From: Candidatus Synechococcus calcipolaris G9
Lineage (GTDB): Bacteria > Cyanobacteriota > Cyanobacteriia > Thermosynechococcales > Thermosynechococcaceae
Length of the DNA: 64,000 bases
Direction: 5' to 3'
Assembly: GCF_029582805.1 (NCBI RefSeq)
Contig: NZ_JAKKUT010000002.1
Span: 1,078,001-1,142,000, forward strand
The translations under genes and the position numbers were made by a program. The notes under the pieces are model-generated. The model made no database searches and had not been told where the DNA came from. It worked only from the letters and a program-made list of their open reading frames with translations. Below are positions 47,668 to 57,682 of this stretch, in pieces (position 1 is the first letter of the stretch; the number at the start of each line of letters is the position of its first letter).

Positions 47668-47769
47668 AAGACCCTCGGACTATCCTCGACAAAATATCAA
47701 AATAATAGGTTAAGGGCAGCCGTTGCGATCGCAGAAAAAAAGCTATAATGACATATAGTTCCATACCAT

Positions 47770-48152
47770 GGGGCTGTAACGGCTTCGACGTTCTTGTGAA
47801 AGTCGTTCTGTGATTCAGGTCGAGAGTGGGCTATCTCTCGCAAATCAAAAGTCCAAACTTTATGTAACTGCGAACAATATCGTTCCTTTCGCTCGTAAGG
47901 CTGCTGCTGTAGCTTAAACACCACTCTTTGGTTCGAGCACTCGTTGTCTGACTCCGTTAAGGGCAGCGGGTTAACCCCAACGGATGCCCTAGTTACCTTC
48001 TCTGGTAGGGTAGCTAGTTAAGACTTTACCAGAGCATCCTACCGTTCGGGATTAAGGAACGGTTCCTGCCTAAGGGTTAAAAAGGCTAAACCTGTGAATG
48101 AGCAGACTATGATTAGCTTGGGCGGACACGGGTTCGACTCCCGTCAGCTCCA
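47770..48152 (+). ncRNA. ssrA: tmRNA (one-piece)
   Basis: The tRNA-like ends GGGGCTG at 47770 and CAGCTCC near 48145-48151 pair as an acceptor stem, with GGTTCGACTCCC as the T arm. The tag reading frame at 47870-47917 encodes ANNIVPFARKAAAVA followed by TAA, the cyanobacterial proteolysis tag. The 383-base length fits a one-piece tmRNA, not the split form of marine picocyanobacteria. It rescues stalled ribosomes and adds the tag. The CCA tail is not encoded. Confidence 0.97.
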
Positions 48153-48530
48153 CTTAATTTAACTCTAAAAAAGTCCAAAAAAGTCTCAAATGCTCTTTAG
48201 GTATGGGATATAGCCATTTTTGGTTAGTCTAGCGTAATCCTAGTAAGTCTGTAGATATCTACTCAAAAGTGAGTAGCTTAAAGAATAGGGCTACCTGGCA
48301 AACCTAACGCCAATGCACCGCCAGCGATCGCTGATACCCCTACCCATGAGACAACATCTAAACGCCGGGGTAGCCCCCGCAAGAAACTAATGGAAGAGAG
48401 CTAATTGAGTGACCCTGCCACATCACCAATCGGATTCCTCAACGATAAAACAACTTTGCGTAAGTCCTGGCAGGGTTGATTTACCTGGATATGTTAAATT
48501 ACATGGCAGGATTCACCACGAATTAGCCTC
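48153..48530. other. Gene-free region between ssrA and the permease gene
   Basis: A 378-base stretch with no convincing gene. A minus-strand frame near 48278-48382 has no ATG and is discussed as rejected. There is no clear terminator after ssrA; weak A/T runs follow it. The segment presumably holds the promoter of the amino acid permease. Confidence 0.5.
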
Positions 48531-49877
48531 ATGGCATCATCCCCCCCTACCCATCTCAGGCGTTCCCTGGGATTTACTGGTGTTCTATCTCAATCTTTAG
48601 CTGGTATTGCCCCAACCGCAACGCCAACCATTAACATTGCGATTATTTTTACAACAGCTGGAACTGGTACTTGGCTCACCTATTTAGTTGCCACCCTTGC
48701 TGTTCTCAGCATTGCCCTTAATCTGAATGTTTTTGCCCGTTCTACTGCATCTGCCGGATCATTATCTGATTTTGTCAGTCTGGGCCTGGGGCAACGGGGT
48801 CAAACGGTCACTGCTTGGGCCTTGCTTTTAGCCTATTTATCCGCATCCGTGGCTACGCTTACCGCATGTTCTGGCTATATGCTCAGTCTTCTCACCGCGA
48901 TGGCTGTGCAGGCCCCTCCCGTATTACTAGGGATTGTCATCGCCCTCGTTTGCTGTATTTTCGCCTTCCAAGAGATTCAACTGTCCACAAAACTGATGCT
49001 GATTCTCGAAACCCTTTCGGTTTTAATGATTATCTTTTTGTGTATCCGCATCCTTGTCCGGGAAGGGTTGGTGATTGATCTGTCACAATTTACCCTCAAG
49101 GGAGTCACAGCTACAGGATTTAATGAGGGTCTAATCGTTGCCATGCTCAGTTTTGCAGGTTTTGAGGCGGCCACAACTCTCGGCGAAGAAGCAAAGCATC
49201 CCTACCAGGCCATTCCTCGCATTTTGTTTCTCACCCCGGTTCTCGCAGGTGGATTTTTCATTTTTTCAGCCTATGTCATTGTTCTTGGTTTTAATTTTTA
49301 TAAGATTGGGGTGGCCACCAGTGATGCTCCCTTAGACACCTTGGCTCAAGCAATGGGCATTGGCAACTTTGGGCTGCTCATCAGCGTGGGTGCTACGGTC
49401 AGTCTGTTTGGCTGTGGCCTGGCGACTCTCGTTGCGGCTAGTCGGCTGTTGTTTTCCATGATCCGTTCTCAAACCCTGCCGCAGTTTAATCATGGCGTTC
49501 AATCCGAGAACTCTCAACTCAAACAGGCCATTGTAGTTTGCGCGGTGATTGTCTTTGTTGCCGTAGTCCTATGCTTGGCTAGGTTCAAGCCCTTGGATGT
49601 CTATGACTGGTTTGGTACCTTTGGCACGTTTGGTTTTCTTATCGCTTACGGCCTCAGTTGTATTGCTGCCCCCATTTTTCTACAACGATCTAGGTCTCTC
49701 CATCGCGGGCATTTGCTGGCTAGTGCGGTTGGTTTTCTGGTGATTAGTTTTATTTTTCTGGGTTCCATTGTCCCCTTACCAACATTCCCGTTAAATCTGG
49801 CTCCCCTATTCTTTTTGATCCTCTTGGGCCTGGGAGTAACATATTCTCTCTTACACCCCAAAAATAACCGAGATTAA
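48531..49877 (+). CDS. APC-family amino acid permease
   Basis: A 448-residue integral membrane protein with about twelve hydrophobic helices. The first helix SQSLAGIAPTATPTINIAII and the sixth-helix region FAGFEAATTLGEEAKHPYQA (the LGEE/NP-like loop) are typical of the amino acid-polyamine-organocation superfamily. The substrate is not predictable. It starts at an ATG and is followed 57 bases later by an MFS transporter gene on the same strand. Confidence 0.88.
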   Translation: MASSPPTHLRRSLGFTGVLSQSLAGIAPTATPTINIAIIFTTAGTGTWLTYLVATLAVLSIALNLNVFARSTASAGSLSDFVSLGLGQRGQTVTAWALLLAYLSASVATLTACSGYMLSLLTAMAVQAPPVLLGIVIALVCCIFAFQEIQLSTKLMLILETLSVLMIIFLCIRILVREGLVIDLSQFTLKGVTATGFNEGLIVAMLSFAGFEAATTLGEEAKHPYQAIPRILFLTPVLAGGFFIFSAYVIVLGFNFYKIGVATSDAPLDTLAQAMGIGNFGLLISVGATVSLFGCGLATLVAASRLLFSMIRSQTLPQFNHGVQSENSQLKQAIVVCAVIVFVAVVLCLARFKPLDVYDWFGTFGTFGFLIAYGLSCIAAPIFLQRSRSLHRGHLLASAVGFLVISFIFLGSIVPLPTFPLNLAPLFFLILLGLGVTYSLLHPKNNRD

Positions 49878-49934
49878 ACAAGGACTGATAATGACCTTAG
49901 CCCGTATTCCCGTTCTTCTCGCCCCCTCCCGGCA

Positions 49935-51107
49935 ATGAATTCTAAAATCCATTGGTCTCAGGTGCTTGGCTTGGTCGGAGTCCAGGGATCTATTACCCTC
50001 GCTTGGGTCATTTATGCTCTTTACTTACCGGATCTATTAGTAAGCTTGGGGTTTAGTAAAAGTCTTGCAGGTCTTCTCTTACTGGTTGAACATGGCTTAG
50101 AGGCAGTCATTGAGCCTATTTTTGGGCATCTCTCGGATCTCTCTCAGCGGACGCGGGGAAGTCGTTTTCCCTGGATTCGTTTAGGCGTGAGCCTCGCAGC
50201 GATTCTGTTTATTCTTTTGCCCTTAGTCACGCTGATTTTTGGCCCCGATCAGTTTGGGCGATGGCTTTTACCAGGATTGGCAGTGCTTTGGGCATCTGTA
50301 ATGGCCATTTTTCGCAGTCCGGTGATGGCTCTACTGGGACAAGCGACTCCTCGACCCAAGTTACCGATCGCGGCTAGTGGACTGACCTTTATTCAACAGT
50401 TGGTGGGTGCTTTTCGATTTACCGCCTATGGGGCGATTCTTTCCCTAGGGCCGGTGTTGACTTTTGCGATTGGTTCAGGGGTACTTGCTGGTGCGGCGGT
50501 TATTTTACGCCGAGTGACACCCAATACGCCCCCTCATCCCCGCTCTATTGAATCCTTACCGTTAATGTCGGGTCGGGTGGCGATCGCTATTCTAGGGACA
50601 GGGATTAGTCTGGGGTTGGCGTTACGGTTTCTCTTCGCTAGTGTGTCAAAACTCTTCGCGCTACGTTTGGGTGCCGATGCGGTTGGAGGTAGCTTGTTGG
50701 GTTTTAGCCTTATCTTGGCATTGAGTGCTTTACCTGCGGGGCAGATTGCCAGCCGAATGGGTAACTCTAAAGCAACAATCATTGGCCTAGGGAGTACGGC
50801 TCTATTCCTGGCATTATCCTTGATGACAACTGCCAAAGTTTTATTTATTCTAGGGGCGATCGCTCTGGGGATAACGTTTAGCCTGGCACTGAATGGAATG
50901 ATTCCCTTTGTCCTTGAGACCACGCCAAATCATCGCTCAGGGTTGGGAATGGGGCTTTATTTTGGTGGCTTTAGTGGGGCGATCGGCCTTTTTGATTTTG
51001 GCTTTGCTCAAATGACTGATTTACAACCGATTATTGGTGCTGGTATCCTCTGCTTTATTCTGGCCAGTGGCTTTGTCTTTTTAGGTCATTCCAGTCAAAC
51101 ACGCTAG
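49935..51107 (+). CDS. MFS transporter
   Basis: A 390-residue protein with about twelve hydrophobic segments. The loop between helices 2 and 3, GHLSDLSQRTRGSRFPWIRL, has the D-x-x-x-R-T-R-x-G-R/K-R pattern of major facilitator transporters (sugar:cation symporter-like in style). No substrate can be named. It ends 67 bases before the IS element, which therefore did not disrupt it. It may be transcribed with the upstream permease. Confidence 0.85.
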   Translation: MNSKIHWSQVLGLVGVQGSITLAWVIYALYLPDLLVSLGFSKSLAGLLLLVEHGLEAVIEPIFGHLSDLSQRTRGSRFPWIRLGVSLAAILFILLPLVTLIFGPDQFGRWLLPGLAVLWASVMAIFRSPVMALLGQATPRPKLPIAASGLTFIQQLVGAFRFTAYGAILSLGPVLTFAIGSGVLAGAAVILRRVTPNTPPHPRSIESLPLMSGRVAIAILGTGISLGLALRFLFASVSKLFALRLGADAVGGSLLGFSLILALSALPAGQIASRMGNSKATIIGLGSTALFLALSLMTTAKVLFILGAIALGITFSLALNGMIPFVLETTPNHRSGLGMGLYFGGFSGAIGLFDFGFAQMTDLQPIIGAGILCFILASGFVFLGHSSQTR

Positions 51108-51174
51108 TTAGAACTCTCTTCAAGTCTAAAATCCCCCATTTGGAGAAAGATAACGTTTTTCTGACCAACCGTAA

Positions 51175-52072
51175 GAGGCTGTGTAAAAAGAAATGTAAAG
51201 ATAGTAGCAAGCCACTAGAGTAACGTCTGAAAATGGTGGTGATGTAGTTTGCTAAGACAGTCTATGCCATACCCCAGTGACCTCTCAGACCAGCAATGGC
51301 AAATCCTTGAACCGTTGCTCCCAGATCAAAAGCCCGGTGGTCGGAAACGGCGAGTAGACTTAAGAGCAGTATGCAATGCCATCTTCTATCACCTGAAAAC
51401 GGGCTGCCAATGGCGGATGCTACCGAGTGAGTTTCCCCCCTACTCCACCGTCTACTTTTATTACCGCAGTTGGCAAGTGGAGGGCGTTTGGTCACGCATC
51501 AATCAAACCCTCATCCGGCAAAGACGAGAGCATGTCGGCAAACATCCGTTACCCACCGTGGTCGCTGTGGATTCTCAATCCGTCAAGACCACGGAAAAAA
51601 GGGGGAGGTCTATGGCTTTGATGGAGGCAAGAAGGTGAAAGGACGCAAGCGTCATATCATTGTCGATTCCCTCGGTCAGATGCTCAAGGTGATTGTGACA
51701 GAAGCGAATGGGTCAGATCGAGTTGGCGCAGCCTATGGTTTGATGCAGTGGCGAGATCATTATCCCGAAATGGTGGAGAACGTGCATACCGTGTTGGCGG
51801 ATGCCGGATATCGGGGAGACCGATTTCGCTTGTGGGTGTGGTCACTGGTGCAAGCAGCCGTAGAAATCCGAGAGAATCTCAAGGGAGAGTTTGAGGTGGT
51901 TGCAAAGCCTTGGGTGGTAGAGTGCACGTTTGGGTGGTTAAATGTCTATCGACGATTGAGCAAGGACTACGAGTTGTTGCCTGAAGTCTCTGAGTCAGCC
52001 ATCTATGCGGTAATGGTTCACCTGACACTACGCTACCTTGCCCCTGCTTAATCTTTCTTTTTAAACAGCCTC
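51175..52072 (+). mobile_element. IS5-family insertion sequence, complete
   Basis: An 898-base element bounded by inverted ends starting GAGGCTGTGTAAAAAGAAA (left) and GAGGCTGTTTAAAAAGAAA (right, read inward), with one mismatch in the first 19. Both ends are flanked by TAA (51172-51174 and 52073-52075), a 3-bp TNA duplication typical of the IS1031/IS427 groups. It encodes one transposase in two overlapping frames. Intact ends and duplication suggest recent insertion between the MFS gene and a decayed transposase. Confidence 0.92.
51264..52051 (+). CDS. IS5-family transposase, two frames joined by -1 frameshift
   Basis: Frame one begins with MPYPSDLSDQQWQILEPLLP at 51264 and ends at 51638; frame two carries the rest up to LRYLAPA. 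The DDE residues appear as Asp in VAVDSQSVKTTE, Asp in LADAGYRGDRF and Glu in WVVECTFGWLN. The frames meet at A6G5 (51595-51605): a -1 shift changes EKRGRSM into the homologous KGEVYGFDGGKK. Such slippage is the normal control in this IS group, so the gene need not be broken. A sequencing indel is the alternative. Confidence 0.85.
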
Positions 52073-52085
52073 TAAGTAGCAATAC

Positions 52086-52345
52086 TCAGAGAGAACCTCC
52101 GATTGAGATTGGCACATCGTAGTCGCAGCGTTTGTGGTACATATGCTCAAAGACCTTATCGACACAGCCTGGCCACAACGCGGTTTTCGTCCTCTCCAAT
52201 TTGGTGGTGTATCCTATCAACATTTGTGCAAATTTTCGACTAAGGGATTCCTTCCTGTTCCTGGTGCTCTGGTGTGAAACGGGCAATGATATTCCATACC
52301 CCATCATGGTCATCGCTAACACAGACTACACTTGTGGCTCTAGGG
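52086..52345 (-). pseudogene. Decayed transposase remnant (ISKra4-like)
   Basis: On the minus strand, VVCVSDDHDGVWNIIARFTP ends at an in-frame TAG (52240-52242), and then another frame continues FAQMLIGYTTKLERTKTALW and PGCVDKVFEHMYHK. These resemble the consecutive conserved blocks CLGDGHxGxWNL and KxLxxxxxLLWQGxVxxA of ISKra4-type transposases as I remember them. At least one frame shift and a stop separate them, and both ends are missing. It sits directly beside the IS5-family element. Confidence 0.55.
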
Positions 52346-52465
52346 GCTGATGGTGTATTCAGGTAATCAAACACAATCCCCAACCGCTTTCTACCCTATA
52401 GACGAAACTAGTAGAGGAGGGCAAGTAGAGCCAATTTATATTAACTAGCACAAGGACGATAGACA

Positions 52466-52718
52466 ATGAACTCTGAAGTGACGACAGAAATGGTGTCTTT
52501 ATATGACATCGATTTCCAATGTTGGTTAGGGGAAACGGTAGCACAGCTGCGGGGCCATGATTTTAACAATCTTGACCTAGAAAATTTAATCGAGGAGATC
52601 GAAGGCTTGGGTAAAGCTGAAGGCAACCGAATTCCCTTCTGGCTTGATTTACCAAGAACCTGAATTTAACCTAGAGCAAGCCCTAGATGAAGACTGGTTC
52701 CCCTGGCAACCTGAATAG
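52466..52718 (+). pseudogene. DUF29-family pseudogene with internal deletion
   Basis: The first 50 codons (SLYDIDFQCWLGETVAQLRG, then LDLENLIEEIEGLGKAE) are the normal start of DUF29 proteins. The reading frame then changes near 52625 and codes for a DUF29-like C-terminal end, YQEPEFNLEQALDEDWFPWQ, ending at TAG 52716-52718. The central 60-80 residues expected for the family are missing. A deletion with frame shift has therefore inactivated it. A ribosome site is not clear. Confidence 0.65.
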
Positions 52719-52821
52719 TGCCCGAATAGTGGTGATGTTCATGCCTTCAAACATCATGCAACGAAAGTTGTCGATATTCCCCTCGAAAATTTTATGACCA
52801 AATTGGATAAGGAGGCTGCTT

Positions 52822-53403
52822 GTGTCTACTGCAACTGAACTAAAAGCTGATCAAAACGTGTGGACTGATGAAGAATTTATGGCATTGCCCCAAGACGGCC
52901 ATCGCTATGAAATTGTCAATGGAGAATTGATTGATATGGGAAACTCAGGCGCATTGCATGGCTATGTCTGTAGCCTTCTGCTAACTGCTTTAGCCAGCTA
53001 TAGTTTATCTAACAAGCTTGGAGCTATATTTGATTCCAGTACTGCCTTCACCATGAAAAATGGCAATAAACGTTCTCCTGACATCTCTTTCTTTGCCAAA
53101 GAACGCTTGCAAGGAATAACTGAACTCCCCACAGGGTTTCTAGATGGTGCGCCTGATCTGGCGGTTGAAGTGCTATCCCCTGGCAATACGGTAGAAGAAA
53201 TCCACGACAAACTGGTGGAATACTTCGAGAATGGTACCCGTTTAGCTTGGATTATTCACCCTAATGAACACTATATTCTAGCTTATCGTTGTGCCCAAGA
53301 ACCCGATCGCCTGCTGAAATCCATCGATTCCTTAGATGGGGAAGAGGTAGTTCCCGGATTTACGTTGCCCGTCGCTGATTTATTTCAAGGACTCTCATTC
53401 TAG
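52822..53403 (+). CDS. Uma2-family restriction endonuclease-like protein
   Basis: The 193-residue protein is a Uma2 (DUF820) PD-(D/E)xK nuclease-like protein, common in many copies in cyanobacteria. It shows RYEIVNGELIDMG near the N-terminus, RSPDISFFAKERL (the PD motif), DLAVEVLSPGNTVEEIHDKL (the ExL and K positions) and AWIIHPNEHYILAY. The start is GTG at 52822 with GGAGG six bases upstream. Cellular role is unknown. Confidence 0.9.
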   Translation: MSTATELKADQNVWTDEEFMALPQDGHRYEIVNGELIDMGNSGALHGYVCSLLLTALASYSLSNKLGAIFDSSTAFTMKNGNKRSPDISFFAKERLQGITELPTGFLDGAPDLAVEVLSPGNTVEEIHDKLVEYFENGTRLAWIIHPNEHYILAYRCAQEPDRLLKSIDSLDGEEVVPGFTLPVADLFQGLSF

Positions 53404-53427
53404 GTTGGCCGTTGTACGCCCTCAACT

Positions 53428-54522
53428 TCACTGTTCTAAGACATCTAGGATGCGTTGGCTGGCTTTTCCCTGGCCATAGGGCTGCGCTGAGAACAGAGTT
53501 GAAGTATCCATTTCTAGGGCCCTTTGGATCGTTTCCACAATGGTAGATTGAGTCAGGGTTTTAACTAAGAAATTACAGCCTAGTTCCACTAACTCAACCC
53601 ATTCCGTCTCTTCCCGCAGTGTGACACAGGGAACATGATAGAAGAATGCTTCCTTTTGCATGCCACCGGAGTCTGTGGCCAGTAATCGGGCATTTTTCTC
53701 CAGCATCAACATATCTAAATACCCCACTGGATCAATGAGGGTGAGGGAATCCTTGGCGATCGCCCCCCAAGGAGAATGTTCTAAGGCCTTGCGGGTTCGG
53801 GGATGAACCGGCCACACCACGGGAATAGCCTGATCCCGGGCGACCTTTGCTAACCCCTGAATGATGGCTGCTAACGTCGTGGGATGATCCGTATTTTCGG
53901 CCCGGTGTACGGTGGTTAGGATGTAGCCCTTTGGGGGTAACTGTAAATCTCTAAGAATGGGGCTAGTTTGGTAGGCTTTTTCGCCGTAGTACAGGGCTGC
54001 ATCATACATGACATCACCCACTTGGTAAATTCGGGATGGGGGAATGCCTTCTTGGATTAAGTGTTCCACCGCCGTTGCTGTGGGGGCAAAGAGGACATCG
54101 GCACTGTGATCCGTCAAAATGCGGTTAATTTCCTCCGGCATTCGCCGATTAAAGGAGCGTAATCCTGCCTCCACATGGGCAATGGGAATGTGCAGTTTCA
54201 CCGCAGCGATCGCCCCCGCTAGGGTTGAATTAGTATCCCCATAGACTAAAACCCAATGTGGTTTTTCAGTGAGTAGAACTTGTTCAATTTTGGCTAACAT
54301 TTCCCCGGTTTGGACACCATGGGAACCGGAGCCAACATGGAGATGGTAGTGGGGGTCGGGAATGGCTAGTTCCTGGAAAAACACATCGGACATATTGGAG
54401 TCATAGTGTTGGCCGGTATGCACGAGAATGCTCTCGATTTGGGGGCGATCGCCCATTGCTTGGGCCACAATCGCGGCCTTAATAAATTGGGGTCGGGCAC
54501 CAATAATCGTAATAATTTTCAC
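53428..54522 (-). CDS. wecB: UDP-N-acetylglucosamine 2-epimerase (non-hydrolysing)
   Basis: WecB interconverts UDP-GlcNAc and UDP-ManNAc for surface polysaccharides. The 364 residues show GARPQFIKAAIVAQ, GDTNSTLAGAIAA, HVEAGLRSFNRRMPEE and ATDSGGMQKEAFF with the uridine- and sugar-binding residues. I chose GTG 54522 (VKIITIIGARPQF), which has AGGAG upstream and matches the usual N-terminus; a longer start at 54567 is unlikely. It converges with the Uma2 gene and follows the AI-2E permease on the same strand. Confidence 0.95.
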   Translation of the reverse strand: MKIITIIGARPQFIKAAIVAQAMGDRPQIESILVHTGQHYDSNMSDVFFQELAIPDPHYHLHVGSGSHGVQTGEMLAKIEQVLLTEKPHWVLVYGDTNSTLAGAIAAVKLHIPIAHVEAGLRSFNRRMPEEINRILTDHSADVLFAPTATAVEHLIQEGIPPSRIYQVGDVMYDAALYYGEKAYQTSPILRDLQLPPKGYILTTVHRAENTDHPTTLAAIIQGLAKVARDQAIPVVWPVHPRTRKALEHSPWGAIAKDSLTLIDPVGYLDMLMLEKNARLLATDSGGMQKEAFFYHVPCVTLREETEWVELVELGCNFLVKTLTQSTIVETIQRALEMDTSTLFSAQPYGQGKASQRILDVLEQ

Positions 54523-54659
54523 TGAGAACTCCTGAGTGTGAAACCCCGTCCTTGAGGACAGCTTCACAAAAACTTTTGAGCAGCAAACCCTAGACCGTTG
54601 GTTATTTCAGATAGGTGTTCTTATGCTTGATGAAAAACTAATTATCATTAAATGCCGCA

Positions 54660-55769
54660 CTAAATACTCAAGGACGTTTCCTCTTTCGCCGGGTCTAATC
54701 GCGATCGCACGCTCATTAAAAAGGCTTTGGCGACAACGGCGATGGGAACTGCAACTAAGACCCCCAGCAGACCGGCAACCCTAGCTCCCGTTAAGATGGC
54801 AAGAAAGACCCACACCGGATTCAGGCCCGTAAAACTGCCAATAACTCGCGGAGCAATAACATTTTCGAGGATCTGCTGCACTAGTAGGGAAAAACCCAGC
54901 ACCCGCAACCCTAGCCAGAAATCTTGCAATGTCACCAGCAGCGTCACCGAAATAATGCCAATGGTGCCACCAAAAGGTACGAGGGCCATTACACCAATGG
55001 TGACACCAAAGAGTAAACCATAGGGTACTTTTAGGAATAGGAACATTAATGTCAAACTAATGCCCATAAAAATGGAAAGAATGAGTTGGCCAATAAAATA
55101 GCTTTGAAAACTACGGCGAATGGTTTCCGAAACCGATGGACGAACTGTATCCGGCAACCAACTCATTAAGCTATCCCAGAGTTCATCCCCATGCTGAAGC
55201 AGGTAAAACGTAAGCACGATGGTCAAAATAATATTGATAATGACATCCACCACACTACTGACCGTCCCCAAAAGTAAATTTAGGGATTCCCTGGCAACGG
55301 TTTGGAGTTGATCTTTGAGCCGTTCTAATAACTGATTGGCGAGGGCATCCACATCAATGACAAAGGGTAAATTTAGGGTATCAATCCACTGACCAAACTC
55401 CAATAATCGCTTTTGACCGGAGCTAAACCATTCCGGTAGGCGGATAACCAACTGCTGGGCTTGATTAATTACATTAGGGCCGAGGATGATCAGTGTTGAT
55501 GTAATTAAAATTAATGCCAATAAAAAGACACAGACGGCCGCAGGGCCCCGAGGATTACCCTGTTGTTCTAGCCAGTTCACGGGGTAATTTAAGATAAAAG
55601 CTAAAAGGGATGCCAGAATTAAAACCGCGATTAATGTGCCAAAGTACGTAGAAATGGAGGCAAAGGCCCAGAAATTAATGGTTAAGATGGGCCCCACAAG
55701 GCCAATAACGAGCAGGCGGCTGGGAATGGACAAGCGACTCCACCACGGGAAGGATTGATGCTCTGCCAT
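54660..55769 (-). CDS. AI-2E family transporter (PerM-like)
   Basis: A 369-residue membrane protein of the UPF0118/AI-2E family with about eight helices, e.g. FWAFASISTYFGTLIAVLIL. The conserved region near the C-terminal half is LFGVTIGVMALVPFGGTIG, with LNPVWVFLAILTGARVAGLLG after it. Members include autoinducer-2 exporters and sodium-proton exchangers; the substrate here cannot be set. It starts five bases after the murD gene region on the same strand. Confidence 0.9.
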   Translation of the reverse strand: MAEHQSFPWWSRLSIPSRLLVIGLVGPILTINFWAFASISTYFGTLIAVLILASLLAFILNYPVNWLEQQGNPRGPAAVCVFLLALILITSTLIILGPNVINQAQQLVIRLPEWFSSGQKRLLEFGQWIDTLNLPFVIDVDALANQLLERLKDQLQTVARESLNLLLGTVSSVVDVIINIILTIVLTFYLLQHGDELWDSLMSWLPDTVRPSVSETIRRSFQSYFIGQLILSIFMGISLTLMFLFLKVPYGLLFGVTIGVMALVPFGGTIGIISVTLLVTLQDFWLGLRVLGFSLLVQQILENVIAPRVIGSFTGLNPVWVFLAILTGARVAGLLGVLVAVPIAVVAKAFLMSVRSRLDPAKEETSLSI

Positions 55770-55773
55770 AGGG

Positions 55774-57135
55774 TTATAACTCTAGACACAGTTTACGAAA
55801 GTGATTACCCCTGGACTCAAAGTTTTGGTATTGATCAAAACTTGCACAGGCGGGGGAAAATAACACGGTCTTCACTGATGATTGTGCCACTAATCCTGCC
55901 GCAGTACGCACCGCGTTCTCTAGGGTCTCCACCTGTTGATAATTCTCGTAACCGATCGCCCCTAGACGTTGGGCAAAGTCATCGGCGGCGGCCCCAATTA
56001 ATAGCACGTTAGCGGCTTTTTCCTGAATGGTTTTTAGCCAAGCCCGATCCTCGCCAATTTTAGCCTGGCCCCCAGCAATGAGGATCACGGGGCCGGGAAC
56101 AGCCCGTAAGCCAATCTCCGCCGCATCGTAGTTGGTGGCTTTACTATCATTAATCCAATCTGCATCTTGCCAGTGACAAATCCATTCCAAGCGATGGGGA
56201 ACCCCTGGAAATTGAGCAATGCCCTCGGCGATCGCCCCCACCGGAATATCGGCCAAGTAGGCTGCGGCCACCGCCAGAAGTAGGTTCTGTTGATTATGGA
56301 TCCCGGGCATTTTCAGCAGAGAAATGGGGATGAGTTTAGTTTGCTCGGCAAAAATCCAACCATCCTCAAGGTAAACCGCCTGTTTTTGCCCCTGGGGTAG
56401 GGCGGCGGATCCTTGGCAACTCACCCACCAGGCCCCGGGCCAGCGATTGTTCATGTGGGTGCGTAAATAGGGATCATCCCCATTCAAAATAGGTATATCG
56501 GCTTGTTCGAGGAGTTGGGCCTTGGTGGCACTGTACTGCTCTAGGGTGCCGTGTCGCTCTAGGTGATCGGGGGTGAGGGTTGTCCATAGGGCGCACCGAG
56601 AATGGAGACTCGGCCGGGACTCTAGCTGATAGCTACTAATTTCCGCAATTACCCAATCCGGTTGCTGGGTCAGGGCAACTTCACAAAGGCTATAGCCGAT
56701 GTTTCCACAGGCCGGAGCCTGAAACCCTGCGGCTTGAAAAATGGCGGCGGTGAGGGCCGTTGTCGTGGTTTTGCCATTGGTGCCGGTAATGCTCACCCAG
56801 GGAATGCTCTGGAGGTGTTGCCAAGCGATCTCCACTTCGCCAATCACGGAAATACCGGACTGGCGGGCCGCTTCTAGGTTAGGACTGTGCCAAGGAACCC
56901 CTGGGCTGATAACAATCACATCGGGTTGCGTTAAATTCTGCTGTTCCAGGGTCTGTAGGGAAAAGTTCCAGCCCAGATATACACCAATTCCCTGGTGCTC
57001 TAACTGGTTCTTGAGGGTTTCAAAGTGCTGTTTCTCGGTGCGATCGCTCAGGGTGACCTGCCAACCCTTTTGCTGTAATAGCCTAGCTGCGGCTATGCCC
57101 GAACAACCAAGGCCAATTACATGAGCGGTGGGCAT
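55774..57135 (-). CDS. murD: UDP-N-acetylmuramoylalanine--D-glutamate ligase
   Basis: MurD adds D-Glu to UDP-MurNAc-L-Ala in peptidoglycan synthesis. The 453 residues contain the ATP-binding [19 protein letters not shown], ligase motifs in [11 protein letters not shown] and [20 protein letters not shown], and [19 protein letters not shown] near the C-terminus. The start ATG follows an N-terminal Rossmann-like [13 protein letters not shown]. It is divergent from the small exported protein gene. Confidence 0.95.
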   Translation of the reverse strand: MPTAHVIGLGCSGIAAARLLQQKGWQVTLSDRTEKQHFETLKNQLEHQGIGVYLGWNFSLQTLEQQNLTQPDVIVISPGVPWHSPNLEAARQSGISVIGEVEIAWQHLQSIPWVSITGTNGKTTTTALTAAIFQAAGFQAPACGNIGYSLCEVALTQQPDWVIAEISSYQLESRPSLHSRCALWTTLTPDHLERHGTLEQYSATKAQLLEQADIPILNGDDPYLRTHMNNRWPGAWWVSCQGSAALPQGQKQAVYLEDGWIFAEQTKLIPISLLKMPGIHNQQNLLLAVAAAYLADIPVGAIAEGIAQFPGVPHRLEWICHWQDADWINDSKATNYDAAEIGLRAVPGPVILIAGGQAKIGEDRAWLKTIQEKAANVLLIGAAADDFAQRLGAIGYENYQQVETLENAVRTAAGLVAQSSVKTVLFSPACASFDQYQNFESRGNHFRKLCLEL

Positions 57136-57196
57136 AATTTATAATGATGGGCGATCGTGACAACAGTAGTTTACTGTATCACAACCGGGATCACCG

Positions 57197-57667
57197 ATGG
57201 AGCTTAGGTTTGCCATGTTTAGATCAATGTTTTTGCTCCTGAGCATTTTACTGGTTGCGGGAGTTTGGAATACCCTACCGGCTCCGGCCCGGGATATCCC
57301 CCAGAAGTTGGCCCGCCGCCATAACCAAGGGCCGCCAAAGGTCGTTAAAGTCACCGAAGCCCAGGTTGTCAGTGACAATATTAATGGGATATGGTATCAC
57401 AGCCTTAGCGGTCAGGTGGTAAATGAAACCGGGGGAACGGTTCGCAATATTCAGGTCTATTACGAAATTTATCAGCCCGGCACCAATCGCCTTGTGGATG
57501 CGGGGGCAACGACAGTGAAACCCAGTCCCCTCTTAGCCAATGCGGTGGGGAATTTCCGGCTTACGTCTAACCAGGGCGGTCAGGTTAAAATTACCCTCGT
57601 GGAGTGGTTAAGTGGCGATCGCGGCTACCATTCTCACCCGCAAATGGAGGAGTTTCCGGCTCAGTGA
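57197..57667 (+). CDS. Exported hypothetical protein with FxLYD-like domain
   Basis: A 156-residue protein with a signal peptide (MFLLLSILLVAGVWNTLPAP region). The mature part GQVVNETGGTVRNIQVYYEI is the beta-sandwich pattern of FxLYD/DUF3426 domains that sit on the cell surface. An alternative ATG at 57215 would leave a shorter signal peptide. It is divergent from murD and convergent with the recombinase gene. No function is known. Confidence 0.7.
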   Translation: MELRFAMFRSMFLLLSILLVAGVWNTLPAPARDIPQKLARRHNQGPPKVVKVTEAQVVSDNINGIWYHSLSGQVVNETGGTVRNIQVYYEIYQPGTNRLVDAGATTVKPSPLLANAVGNFRLTSNQGGQVKITLVEWLSGDRGYHSHPQMEEFPAQ

Positions 57668-57682
57668 GCTATTTACCCAACC

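Noticed and set aside
48278-48382. Hydrophobic minus-strand frame between ssrA and the permease gene
   Set aside because: It lacks an ATG or ribosome site, and its AIAG part comes from a HIP1 octamer, as in the frame at 59122-59232, so the similarity of the two is not good evidence.
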